A stretch of DNA of 64,000 nt from an uncultured Acidobacteriaceae bacterium (GTDB lineage: Bacteria; Acidobacteriota; Terriglobia; Terriglobales; Acidobacteriaceae), in contig CAIKND010000001.1 of assembly GCA_903828675.1 (NCBI GenBank), positions 18,179 to 82,178 on the forward strand. Direction: 5' to 3'. The position numbers and the translations under genes were made by a program. Numbering within the stretch: the first letter of the stretch is position 1; every line of letters starts with the position of its first letter. The notes below the pieces were generated by a model. It was given only the letters and a program-made list of their open reading frames with translations, searched no databases and was not told the origin of the DNA. Positions 29,674-38,304 of this stretch are shown here, one piece after another.

Positions 29674-29725
29674 ATCAACTGATCGGGCAGACCAAATGCT
29701 CTGTCCGAGGGAAAGCGGAGAAATA

Positions 29726-31855
29726 ATGAGAAGTCGAGAGATATCGGTTCCGAAAACATCTATGGCGGTCGCCCTTATTATAGTGGTCTTCCTTGGCCTC
29801 CACTCTCGTCCTGCATGCCCACAGCAGAGTGCCGTGGGTTCCGGCGCAAGCGCGACAGACGCAGATTCCACATTCAAGGAACCATTCGTAGACGTGGATG
29901 AGTGGCGCGACAAGCCTGTGCGTCATCGCTACGTTCACGGTGGTTTCAAGGGCACGAAAGCTCTCTTCTCGTTTTACTTCCCGCCCAAGGAGCAATACCA
30001 GGGAAGATTCTTCCAGTACGTCACACCTGTGCCGACCAGCGAGAATCTTGCCCAGCCGAGCTCCGGCGCGGACGACAAAATGGGTTTTGCGATTTCCAGC
30101 GGAATCGGGCTTGCAGTCTCAAGCGGAGCCTACCTCGTTGAGACAAACGAAGGCAGCCTGTCTGTTCTTGCGGGGGATCAGAAGATTCCGGGGTATCGTG
30201 TGAATGCCGCCGCGGCCGAGTATTCCCGTGTTCTTGCGGCTCAAATGTATGGACCGCAGCGCCCTTCTGGATACGTGTTTGGAGGAAGCGGTGGAGCATT
30301 CAAGACAATTAGCGGGTTTGAGAACACCGATACCTGGGATGGCGCCGTGCCCTACGTCGTCGGATCGCCGCAAGCAATTCCCAATGTCTTCACAGTGCGC
30401 TTGCTCGCCCTGCGCACCCTGAAAGACAAGTTCCCCTCCATCCTCGATGCGATTGAGCCAGGTGGCAGTGGCGATATGTACCGTGACCTCAATCCAGATG
30501 AGCGCGACACGCTCCGCGAGGTGACCGCGCTGGGATTCCCGCCCCAGGGCTGGTTCAACTATAAGTCGATTGGGCCCGGATCCTTTCCTGTGCTCTTTGG
30601 TGGAATCCGAATGATGGACCACTCCTATTTTGAAGACTTCTGGAAAGTCCCAGGATATCTCGGCGCTAATCCGCCTGACTCCTTGTTGCGTGCGCGCATC
30701 CAGCAAAAGACAACCGTGAAGAAGGTCATTACCGCCGGCGACGCTGAAGCGCGAACCGCATCGGGCGGCGTCGATACAGCCTGGCAACAGTTGAAGGCGG
30801 AGGCTCCTGTCGGATTCCAGTTGGAGAGCGTGCCCGCTGGTGATCTCGAAGAAGCCTTTCTCTTGATCAAGAGCGGCGATGCGGTAGGCAAGGACCTTCT
30901 GGTTGGGAGAGTCTCCGGGAATACCGTATTCATCGGCAGCAACCCTTTTGCCGGAGATAATTCTCAGGTCTTGAAGGCGATCAAAGTCGGTGACGAAGTC
31001 GTGATCGACAATTCCGATTTTCTCGCCATGCAGTACTACCATCGTTACCAGGTTCCGACGCCGGACTTCTATGTTTGGGATCAGTTTCGAGGTCCGGATG
31101 GCAAGCCGCTCTATCCGCAGAGACCCAAGTTGATCGGCGCCATGATGACGGGTGCCGGTTCAGTCCAGTCAGGCAAATTCAAGGGCAAGATGATTCTCCT
31201 GGAAAGCATGATGGACCAGGATGCTTTTGCCTGGCAGGCCGATTGGTACCGATCGAAGGTGAAGGCCGCATTGGGCGATCGCCTCGATGACAATTTTCGG
31301 GTATGGATCACGGAACGCGCGATCCATGGAGACGTCGAGACGCAGGAGGATTCCACCCGAACCGTGAGCTATGTGGGAGTACTGCAGCAGGCGTTGCGGG
31401 ATGTGAGCGCGTGGGTGGAAAAAGGTATTGCGCCTCCTCCCAGCACGAACTATAAGGTGGTGGATGGCCAAATCGTGTTGCCTGCAACAGCAGTCGAACG
31501 CAAGGGAATTCAGCCTGTCGTGCACATCACGGCAAATGGCGGAGCCCGGGCGGATGTTTCGGTCGGCCAGGCAGTGACCTTCTCAGCTGTGATCGAGGTG
31601 CCGCCTGGTACAGGGAAGATCGTTGCAGCGGAGTGGGATTTCGAGGGCGAAAAGACGTATCCGGTTGTGCAGGAGATCGATGCCTCGAACCGCAGCGCGT
31701 CGGGCACCAGGGCAAAACTGACCATCAAGCATGTGTTCTCGAAAGCCGGGACGTATTTTCCTGCGCTTCGCGCAACATCCCAGCGTGACGGCGATGCGCA
31801 CACACCCTACGGCCGCATCCGCAACCTCGGCCGGGTCCGGGTCGTCGTGAAATGA
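29726..31855 (+). CDS. Secreted alpha/beta-hydrolase-like protein with C-terminal PKD-like domain
   Basis: 709 residues from the ATG at 29726 (GCGGAGAAATA upstream); a longer frame overlaps the AraC gene and is rejected. Leader: TSMAVALIIVVFLGLHSRPA. The region around residue 165-215 has YVFGGSGGAFKTISGFENTD and WDGAVPYVVGSP, a nucleophile-elbow-like G-x-S-x-G as in tannase-type esterases. A late segment has MMDQDAFAWQADWYRSKVKA and a His-containing ITERAIHGDVETQEDST that may complete a triad. The last 110 residues form a PKD-like beta-sandwich (FSAVIEVPPGTGKIVAAEWD, KHVFSKAGTYFPALRAT). A secreted esterase is inferred, not proven. Confidence 0.7.
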   Translation: MRSREISVPKTSMAVALIIVVFLGLHSRPACPQQSAVGSGASATDADSTFKEPFVDVDEWRDKPVRHRYVHGGFKGTKALFSFYFPPKEQYQGRFFQYVTPVPTSENLAQPSSGADDKMGFAISSGIGLAVSSGAYLVETNEGSLSVLAGDQKIPGYRVNAAAAEYSRVLAAQMYGPQRPSGYVFGGSGGAFKTISGFENTDTWDGAVPYVVGSPQAIPNVFTVRLLALRTLKDKFPSILDAIEPGGSGDMYRDLNPDERDTLREVTALGFPPQGWFNYKSIGPGSFPVLFGGIRMMDHSYFEDFWKVPGYLGANPPDSLLRARIQQKTTVKKVITAGDAEARTASGGVDTAWQQLKAEAPVGFQLESVPAGDLEEAFLLIKSGDAVGKDLLVGRVSGNTVFIGSNPFAGDNSQVLKAIKVGDEVVIDNSDFLAMQYYHRYQVPTPDFYVWDQFRGPDGKPLYPQRPKLIGAMMTGAGSVQSGKFKGKMILLESMMDQDAFAWQADWYRSKVKAALGDRLDDNFRVWITERAIHGDVETQEDSTRTVSYVGVLQQALRDVSAWVEKGIAPPPSTNYKVVDGQIVLPATAVERKGIQPVVHITANGGARADVSVGQAVTFSAVIEVPPGTGKIVAAEWDFEGEKTYPVVQEIDASNRSASGTRAKLTIKHVFSKAGTYFPALRATSQRDGDAHTPYGRIRNLGRVRVVVK

Positions 31856-31931
31856 ACCGGTGCGTTATGGTTGGGCTCGCCGCACCTGACTTTAGTCATC
31901 AACTCCTTCTTCGCTCTTTTGAGGTACCACA

Positions 31932-33881
31932 ATGAAGTTTCGCACTCGCGATAGTCGAAAGCGCGTCAATGCCGAGTTCAGCCCGCGCATGTACTCGCTT
32001 ATTCTTTCCGCTGTTCTGTTGTCGTGCCTGGCCGCCATTGCTGCAGAAGCAACCGAGGTCCCTAAGCCGCCCGCACCTGAGCCCATCGAAGTCACCGAGC
32101 TGCCCTTACCCCCGACCGCGCCAGGGAGCAGCATAGGCGCATGCACCGTAGCTATCAATCCGCATCGGACAGGCTGCATCGATCCTGCTCCCTTGAGCTT
32201 CCAATCCGGAAGTTTCCTGCCCGGTGGCCATCACGTACTCGCGCTGGTACACTTCATGGGCGCACCGCTGCCGCCCGACGCGGCCAGCGCTTATAATGGC
32301 GGCCAAATCATCATCGTCAAGACAGACGGAACTAACTTTCCCAACGGCGATGCGTGGCATTGCGTAACCTGCGACGTTCCTGCTGAGAATCGCGTCGGAG
32401 CAGGTCCCGATCAGAGCTACCCCCAGGCCTTCCTCGATGGCAAGCGCATACTCGAAGGCACAAATGTTATTGACTGTTCTCCCTTCCTGGTGACGGACGC
32501 GCGCTGCACGCCCGAGCGCGTTCATATCTACCCAATTCGGTGGAATGTCCGGCCGGACGGCTCGGGCCCGAGCGGAAACATCCGCGAACTGAGGATTCAC
32601 CCCGACAGCGTTCACCTGGGATTCAACTCCCTCTCCATTTATAACAACAGGTTCACTCAGTTCGGCTACATTGGCCGACTCGAATTCAACCCCGCTCCGA
32701 AAACCGGAGAACCATTGGCCCCCCGCTATGAGTTGACTTCGGTCACGAGATTGTTTCAGGAAGGCTTCGATCAGCGTGTCCTGGGGCCGGACCCGCGGCA
32801 TCCGAATCAATTGCGAATCAATCACGACGGCATCGACGTGGGCGAGTTTCGCGGTTTCAGCAAGAATGGCCGCGAGGTCTTCTACGTTGGCTATCCCTTC
32901 GAGTCCTCGAACATCGATCTGTTCGCGGCAGACCTCCTGACGGGCAAGGTGCGCCGCCTGACTGCGAACCCTGAGTATGCCGACCCGCTGGATGCATCTC
33001 CCGATGACAAGTGGATCGTGGTTGAAGACACGCGCGGCTCAGGGCGCCAAATGTTCCTTGCCGCGATGGGAGGAATTCCGCCGATCACGGATCTTGTTAC
33101 GTCCAGTGCCGTATCCTCAGTGCGCAATAACCACGACCGTAGATTCATGCAGGCATATCTATTGGATCGCTTTGGCGACCGCGGCGATTATCAAGGCCAG
33201 TTGCTGACGGCAGGCGATGGAAAGCCTGGTAGCGCGAGTGATCCCAACTGGAACGCCATGGCGGATCCGCGATGGTCTGCGGACGGCACACGTGTCGTCT
33301 TCTTTCAGACACAGGTCGCCAGCCCCGCGTGTGGCGGTTCCAACCCGTTGCCGTGTCCTCCACCAACCGAACCTGGTGGACGCCGTTTTCGCATGCTGAT
33401 CGCTCGCTTCACGAGCCGCAAGCCGCTTTCGATTCGGCCGCCAAGGCCCATCTCGGACAGCGTCCCATGGGGAACTTCGTATGTGCCGGGCACTCCGACA
33501 CCAACCCGACCGCTCATTCTGGAAGGGACGTATACGCTACCTGGCAGTATCTCCGGCTCTGCGACTGCAACCATCGTCCATACATCGGACCACAATGCGA
33601 TTCGTACAGTGACGATGACTTACGACAACTATTCCGACGAGCCGGGAAACGTCCTAAACGGCTCCGAGAGCGTGTCTGAGACGCGCCCCACTCCAACCAC
33701 AACGTCGCTCGACTGGTATTCAAATATTGTTGAGACTGGGAAGGTGCAGGGGACCAAACGGACAAGCCCTGACGGTTTCAAACTGACGATCGACGTGAGG
33801 ACCAACATTCTCCAAGCCACTGGCACGCTCACGACCACCATCAATGGCCAGACCTTTGTGCAACCGGGCAATGAAGATTAG
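31932..33881 (+). CDS. Secreted TolB/PD40-like beta-propeller protein
   Basis: 649 residues, GAGG before the ATG, leader SLILSAVLLSCLAAIAAEA. Repeats with a TolB/WD40-like look are FSKNGREVFYVGYPFESSNI, DLLTGKVRRLTANPEYADPL, DASPDDKWIVVEDTRGSGRQ and DPRWSADGTRVVFFQTQVAS, i.e. the DG-T/DD-K, W-S-x-D-G-x pattern of PD40 blades. The last 130 residues are a Thr-rich beta-sandwich-like domain. Two CxxC-like pairs (CVTCD, C-to-C spacing in CTPERVH) suggest disulfides. Probably periplasmic or extracellular. It follows the hydrolase-like gene in the same direction by 76 bp and may be co-transcribed. Confidence 0.78.
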   Translation: MKFRTRDSRKRVNAEFSPRMYSLILSAVLLSCLAAIAAEATEVPKPPAPEPIEVTELPLPPTAPGSSIGACTVAINPHRTGCIDPAPLSFQSGSFLPGGHHVLALVHFMGAPLPPDAASAYNGGQIIIVKTDGTNFPNGDAWHCVTCDVPAENRVGAGPDQSYPQAFLDGKRILEGTNVIDCSPFLVTDARCTPERVHIYPIRWNVRPDGSGPSGNIRELRIHPDSVHLGFNSLSIYNNRFTQFGYIGRLEFNPAPKTGEPLAPRYELTSVTRLFQEGFDQRVLGPDPRHPNQLRINHDGIDVGEFRGFSKNGREVFYVGYPFESSNIDLFAADLLTGKVRRLTANPEYADPLDASPDDKWIVVEDTRGSGRQMFLAAMGGIPPITDLVTSSAVSSVRNNHDRRFMQAYLLDRFGDRGDYQGQLLTAGDGKPGSASDPNWNAMADPRWSADGTRVVFFQTQVASPACGGSNPLPCPPPTEPGGRRFRMLIARFTSRKPLSIRPPRPISDSVPWGTSYVPGTPTPTRPLILEGTYTLPGSISGSATATIVHTSDHNAIRTVTMTYDNYSDEPGNVLNGSESVSETRPTPTTTSLDWYSNIVETGKVQGTKRTSPDGFKLTIDVRTNILQATGTLTTTINGQTFVQPGNED

Positions 33882-34110
33882 TCATAAAATCCTGAAGGGA
33901 TGAGTATTCTGACATTCACTCCCCCTCCTCGTTCAAACGCGGAATTCGATCAACCTTGTGAACCTCATCGGTGCTCAGTAAGAGGCGAGTTATAAGTTAG
34001 TAGACAAAAGTAGCGATAACTTCTAGCGAATAGATGTTAGATACAAAGTAATGGACGGGCAGGCCGTTTCGTTCGACGATGTATCCAAAGTCAAGCACGG
34101 GAGGTCAAAT

Positions 34111-34554
34111 ATGTCTAATCGCATTTTCAATAAGTCCGGCGCTCATGCTCTCAGCGTAGCAGTGCCAGACAGAACGCCAGTCTTCAGCACAGAGGACCGG
34201 CCGCACGAGAATCGTATCGCTGGTCATTTCGAACAGCCGCTCTACTCCCTTTATTCAACAACCCCCGATCCCCGTGTTGCGGCATCGGATCGATTCAGAT
34301 ATCCAATCGAATCTGCCCCTCTATCGCAGTCAATCGCCCCTCCTGCAAATGATCGGCTGATGAACGCGCGCCAGGTCGCGGCGAAACTCGGCGTCTCCGA
34401 GCGCTGGGTCCGCGACCATACCACGCGCCGGTCGCCCAGAATCCGCGGGCTGAAACTCGGCTCCCTCGTTCGATATCGATGGGCCGATGTGGAAGCCTTT
34501 CTGGCTGAACTGGATACACAGCGGTCTTCCCGGCCCTCGCGATTTCGTGTATGA
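34111..34554 (+). CDS. Excisionase-type helix-turn-helix protein
   Basis: 147 residues from the ATG at 34111 with GGGAGGTCAAAT in front; an earlier start at 34051 has no ribosome site. The C-terminal 60 residues form a MerR/excisionase-like DNA-binding domain: LMNARQVAAKLGVSERWVRD, then HTTRRSPRIRGLKLGSLVRY-RWADVEAFLAEL. The N-terminal 80 residues are low in structure signals. The gene precedes an integrase gene by 49 bp on the same strand, the usual xis-int pair that controls excision of an integrated element. Confidence 0.85.
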   Translation: MSNRIFNKSGAHALSVAVPDRTPVFSTEDRPHENRIAGHFEQPLYSLYSTTPDPRVAASDRFRYPIESAPLSQSIAPPANDRLMNARQVAAKLGVSERWVRDHTTRRSPRIRGLKLGSLVRYRWADVEAFLAELDTQRSSRPSRFRV

Positions 34555-34603
34555 ATGAACTGTTCTCCACGACCAGGGACAGAAGCAGAAACGGAGAACG
34601 AAC

Positions 34604-35881
34604 ATGGCAATGAAGTATCAGCAAGGCACCGTCTACCTTTGCGGGGAGAAGGTGAAGATGTGGTACGGCAAGTACCTGATCTACGAGAAAGATCGGGAAG
34701 GAAAGGAGATCAGGAGACACCGCAATGTCAGCATCTGTCCCAAGGCCAACACTCCGAAGTGGAAGGCCGAACAGTTGCTCCGGGAAATCATCCTCAAAGA
34801 GGTTAATACCTCGGAATTGCCCAAGGCGCCTATTGCTGACGACTCAGTCACCTTTCGTTGGTTCGTCAAGGAAAGGTACATTCCGATGCGGCAAGGAAAG
34901 TGGAGTCCTGCTTACCGCAAGACAAACACCTATCACATTGAGCACTACCTGATTTCGCAGTTTGGGGATTGGCCGCTACGGCAATTGGACACATTCGCGA
35001 TTCAGGTCTGGCTCAACGGTATCGCGAATAAAGGTTACTCGTTTGCGATCGTGCATCACTGCTTCACGAACATCCGCGCGATCACCAGCTTGGCAAAGAA
35101 GCAGAAGTTTCTTCCTGAAGACCCCGGAGAAGACGTGACGATTCCTCAGACCAAGTCGGTGACAAGACCTGTGATGACGCGGGAGCAAATGCTGGCGCTG
35201 ATCGGGGCAATCGAAGACGTGCACGATCTTTGCCTCATTCACGTGGGCATCTTCTGCGGGCTCCGCGCAAGCGAGATCATGGGGCTCCAGTGGAAGTCTT
35301 GGACAGGAGAAGCGCTCGTCCCACATGGCACGGCTTATGACGGGCAGTTCTTTGAGGGCAGGATGAAGACCAGGCAAAGCAAGGCGCCGATTCCAGTGCC
35401 CGAACAGGTAAGGCCGGTCATCGAAGCCTGGCGTGCGGTCTGTAACGACGTCTCGCCAGATGCCCTCATGTTCCCCACGTTCGGACGAGGGAAACGGAAG
35501 GGTCAGGCAGTCCCGCGCTGGGCCAAGAACTTCCTCAGATGGAGGATCAGTCCAATTGCTCAGAAACTGGGCATCCCGGATCGTCTCATCACCTTTCAGG
35601 TAATGCGGCGGACTTTGGGAACCGACATGCAGAAGCATGGAACCCTAAAAGACACGCAGAGCATGTTGCGGCACGCGAGCATCCAGACGACCGGAGACGT
35701 GTACGTGCAGACCATTGAGAAGAGCGTTCTCGATGCCGTAAACTCGCGCACGGATGCCGTGCTCGATGGCTGGTCAGCGCCTGTAAAAGAGATGGGTTTG
35801 CAGGGAAGAAAACCGCGGGGTTCGAGAGCAATTCGGCGAAGTTCGGCGAAGTCTGAATTTGCGGTGTCTGTAAGTGGTTGA
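34604..35881 (+). CDS. Tyrosine-type site-specific integrase
   Basis: 425 residues. The core-binding domain has SFAIVHHCFTNIRAITSLAK. The catalytic domain has Arg221 in FCGLRASEIMGLQW, a Lys in EGRMKTRQSK, Gln332-x-x-Arg335 (FQVMRRTLGT) in place of HxxR, His357 in LRHASIQTTGDVY and Tyr367 in DVYVQTI. Apart from the Gln, all key residues are there, so it should be active. The 3' end is only 6 bp from the CCA end of a tRNA-Lys fragment, which marks the attachment site it used. It shares the Q-V-x-R box with the degenerate copy at 9.4-10.7 kb. Confidence 0.92.
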   Translation: MAMKYQQGTVYLCGEKVKMWYGKYLIYEKDREGKEIRRHRNVSICPKANTPKWKAEQLLREIILKEVNTSELPKAPIADDSVTFRWFVKERYIPMRQGKWSPAYRKTNTYHIEHYLISQFGDWPLRQLDTFAIQVWLNGIANKGYSFAIVHHCFTNIRAITSLAKKQKFLPEDPGEDVTIPQTKSVTRPVMTREQMLALIGAIEDVHDLCLIHVGIFCGLRASEIMGLQWKSWTGEALVPHGTAYDGQFFEGRMKTRQSKAPIPVPEQVRPVIEAWRAVCNDVSPDALMFPTFGRGKRKGQAVPRWAKNFLRWRISPIAQKLGIPDRLITFQVMRRTLGTDMQKHGTLKDTQSMLRHASIQTTGDVYVQTIEKSVLDAVNSRTDAVLDGWSAPVKEMGLQGRKPRGSRAIRRSSAKSEFAVSVSG

Positions 35882-35886
35882 TTCTA

Positions 35887-35936
35887 TGGTGGACGCGGTA
35901 GGAATCGAACCTACAACCTGTCGGTTAAGAGCCGAC
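35887..35936 (-). other. 3' half of tRNA-Lys(CTT): integration scar
   Basis: Read on the minus strand: anticodon stem-loop GTCGG-CTCTTAA-CCGAC (anticodon CTT), variable loop AGGTT, T-arm GTAGG-TTCGATT-CCTAC, acceptor strand CGCGTCC, then A-CCA. The 5' half (GGACGCG, D-arm) is absent upstream: the sequence beyond 35936 shows no TAGCTCAG. So it is not a functional tRNA but one end of an insertion into a tRNA-Lys gene. By tRNA orientation, the inserted DNA lies on the 5' side, that is to the right (beyond 35937), with the complete tRNA expected at its far end. Confidence 0.9.
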
Positions 35937-35984
35937 GATTGAGGCCCGGAGTGCCTTTGTTTTCAACGGAGTACAAAGGACAAC

Positions 35985-36037
35985 TTGGTCCAAAATGGAG
36001 CCCTTTCGGCGCTCGTTTGGACCAAATTCTGGACCAA
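35985..36037. repeat. Short TTGGTCCAAA-type repeats beside the attachment site
   Basis: TTGGTCCAAA at 35985-35994 is exactly inverted as TTTGGACCAA at 36016-36025, and CTGGACCAA follows at 36029-36037, 12 bp on. Closely spaced copies on both strands, about 50-100 bp from a tRNA-derived core, are the layout of integrase or excisionase arm sites. Alternatively they are remnants of the end of an integrase gene. Confidence 0.4.
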
Positions 36038-36147
36038 GCCGCCGCGAGCCGATGACTTAACCGAAAAACCGAATTCCGCCCGGTTCCTTTTGCCTGATCG
36101 TGGATGAACCGGATGACCGCGAAATGAATTCAACATCTATGAACATG

Positions 36148-38130
36148 TCAGTGGACCGGGGCCGCTCCGTCGGTTTGCGCGGACGCATTGGTCACACCGA
36201 ATGCTAGAATTTCTTCGCAAAGTCGGTCCAAACTTGCGGACTTGGCACCTTCCTGCCACGCGATATCAAGCATATGGCTAATGTAGATTGGGTTCTTTTT
36301 GAGATTGTCAGCATTGCCGCACTCAGCTCGTGCTCTAGTGCGGATATCGTCGAAATGCTGCTGCCCCTGAGCTCCGAGTGATTCCACGAATTCCTTTTCG
36401 ACTGTTTCTGAAAAATCGGCGGGCCACAAGACGAGTCCCTTATTCCACTGCGGGGCGAGAGGGAATAGGTCGTTTTTGTCCCCACCGAAGATCCTCGCAA
36501 GAGCACGATTCCGCACCTCGCTCTCCTTTGGTTTGCCCTTGTCTGCATCTGCGTCTGCAATCGCGAACACCGGAATATCCAGGCCTTTCGCGATAATGCC
36601 GGGACGAATGAGTTCGTTTTTGCCGTTAACCGGCACGATGTGGCATTTGCTCCTTCTGAATCCCTCCCACCGGCCCGTCAGGCTCAGCCAGGTGTGGATA
36701 TATGCAGCATCTTCAGGACCCTCAACCAATATGAGCCGCTCTGTGAAAAACATTTCATTCAATTCAGGTTGCAGTGTTTGATGAATCTTCGTAAGGGCGG
36801 CCGACGTTGCTTTTGGTCTTTCGCCAAACACTTCTGCTTGACGATCGGAGAAGCTGGCGAACGTGTAGTGCCGGACGGTGGCGGATTGTCCAACTTCGTC
36901 GCGTCTGATTAGACGGACACTTTCGAAATGTTTGCCCACAACAAAGTGCGGGCTATGTGTCGCTACGATGATCTGTGAGTTTTCTTTGGCCAATTTTTGA
37001 AAGATGTCCGCGAGATGGCGTGTTTGCGGAGGGTGTTGATAGAGTTCTGGTTCTTCAACCGCTAAAATCAAGCGGGGAGCGTTGACATCGTCAATCGTTG
37101 CCAACTCTTGTAACAGGGCCAAAAGGTATGACCGTTGAAAGCCGTGCCCAAGTCTGACTAGTTCGCCTTCGAATCCCGCCTCGCCTGCTATGACTCCCGC
37201 CAGTGGGGGATCAACCCGCACGGCTTTTGCAGCGTCATTCTTCCATTCGAGGCGCAGGGTAGCTTCTGGGTGCGCCCATTCAGTGAGACGTTTTCTCAGT
37301 GATTCCGAAACCCCTGCAAGTGCTGTGCTGTTCTCATCCAACATTTTTTGGTATTGTTCCCGCGCGGCCGCCGTCAGGGACTCAATCGCGGCGGTGAAGT
37401 TGACTTTCGCGCGGACCGTGCGCGCCAGTAGTTTCCCAAGCGCCCCGGTCCTCGATTCTGACTGTTCATCAGAGGCGTTCTTAACTGCTGGAATAAACAC
37501 CCACTGCACATACTTGTTAAGCAGGTTTGCGCCTTTCGTTGCTCCGTAGAATTGGTCCTCGCTTGGGATGGGTTTGCAAGTCTGCGGACGCTCGCTTTCA
37601 AAGGCGCGGAGCGTTTCATACATACCCTCTTTGGTTGTCTTCGATTTGAGCGCCTCCAGTTCGGGATTTGTTTCTTCGATTGCCTTGAAGATCGCTTTCA
37701 GATCGGTAGCGGATGCCCCGTCTCCGTATGCCTTGAAGAATGGCTTAAATTCCTCCATGCCTAATCGCTGCCCGTACTGCTTCACAATGGCCGCGTTTCC
37801 ACTCGCATCGAAGGTTGCCACTGCAGAAACGATCAGTTTCCCCTGCCGCACGTATCCTTTGAAGTCCTCTTCCGCTTCCTTGCTGAGATCACAGAATGTG
37901 ACTGTAATCTCGACTGGTTCGGCGGTGTTCTGTAGGTGGAAGTCGTCCCGGATCAGCGTCGTAACGTCGGTCGGTGAGTCTTCAACTTGACGGAAGAAGA
38001 TGTTAAGGGCGCATAGGACGGTGGATTTCCCGGAGCCATTCGGGCCAACAAGACAGGTGTAGGGACCGATGTTCACTACACCTTCTTTGAAGCAACGAAG
38101 ATTTTTTACGGATACACTTTCAATCCGCAT
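36148..38130 (-). CDS. OLD-family ATPase/Toprim nuclease
   Basis: 660 residues from the ATG at 38130 (GGGAGATAAC upstream); the upstream extension looks like non-coding leader. N-terminal ABC-type ATPase: Walker A VGPNGSGKST at about 28-37, signature-like region in LVRLGHGFQRSYLLALLQEL, Walker B ILAVEEPELYQHP and switch His in IIVATHSPHFV. C-terminal Toprim: ILVEGPEDAAY for the Glu and FAIADADADKG for the D-x-D. This domain order is that of OLD nucleases such as GajA. Neighbour: a PD-(D/E)XK-like protein gene 174 bp upstream on the same strand. A defence role is inferred. Confidence 0.88.
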   Translation of the reverse strand: MRIESVSVKNLRCFKEGVVNIGPYTCLVGPNGSGKSTVLCALNIFFRQVEDSPTDVTTLIRDDFHLQNTAEPVEITVTFCDLSKEAEEDFKGYVRQGKLIVSAVATFDASGNAAIVKQYGQRLGMEEFKPFFKAYGDGASATDLKAIFKAIEETNPELEALKSKTTKEGMYETLRAFESERPQTCKPIPSEDQFYGATKGANLLNKYVQWVFIPAVKNASDEQSESRTGALGKLLARTVRAKVNFTAAIESLTAAAREQYQKMLDENSTALAGVSESLRKRLTEWAHPEATLRLEWKNDAAKAVRVDPPLAGVIAGEAGFEGELVRLGHGFQRSYLLALLQELATIDDVNAPRLILAVEEPELYQHPPQTRHLADIFQKLAKENSQIIVATHSPHFVVGKHFESVRLIRRDEVGQSATVRHYTFASFSDRQAEVFGERPKATSAALTKIHQTLQPELNEMFFTERLILVEGPEDAAYIHTWLSLTGRWEGFRRSKCHIVPVNGKNELIRPGIIAKGLDIPVFAIADADADKGKPKESEVRNRALARIFGGDKNDLFPLAPQWNKGLVLWPADFSETVEKEFVESLGAQGQQHFDDIRTRARAECGNADNLKKNPIYISHMLDIAWQEGAKSASLDRLCEEILAFGVTNASAQTDGAAPVH

Positions 38131-38304
38131 GTTATCTCCCAGCGCTCGAGGATTCTGCAAGAAAGCATACACCTGTTGCACGACCTCGGCGAAATCACAG
38201 GTTAGGTTTCCGCAATTCGGCTCTTTGTCTGGAATTCTGAAGTCGCGCCAACTGCTGGGGAAGCGCATCCACTTCCGCCTAACGCGAAACAAGCTTGGCA
38301 GAAT

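Noticed and set aside
30119..31042. 307-codon minus-strand frame
   Set aside because: Opposite strand of the secreted hydrolase-like gene; no coding signals of its own.
35887..35936. Complete tRNA-Lys gene
   Set aside because: Only the anticodon arm, T-arm and CCA end are there; acceptor 5' strand and D-arm are missing.
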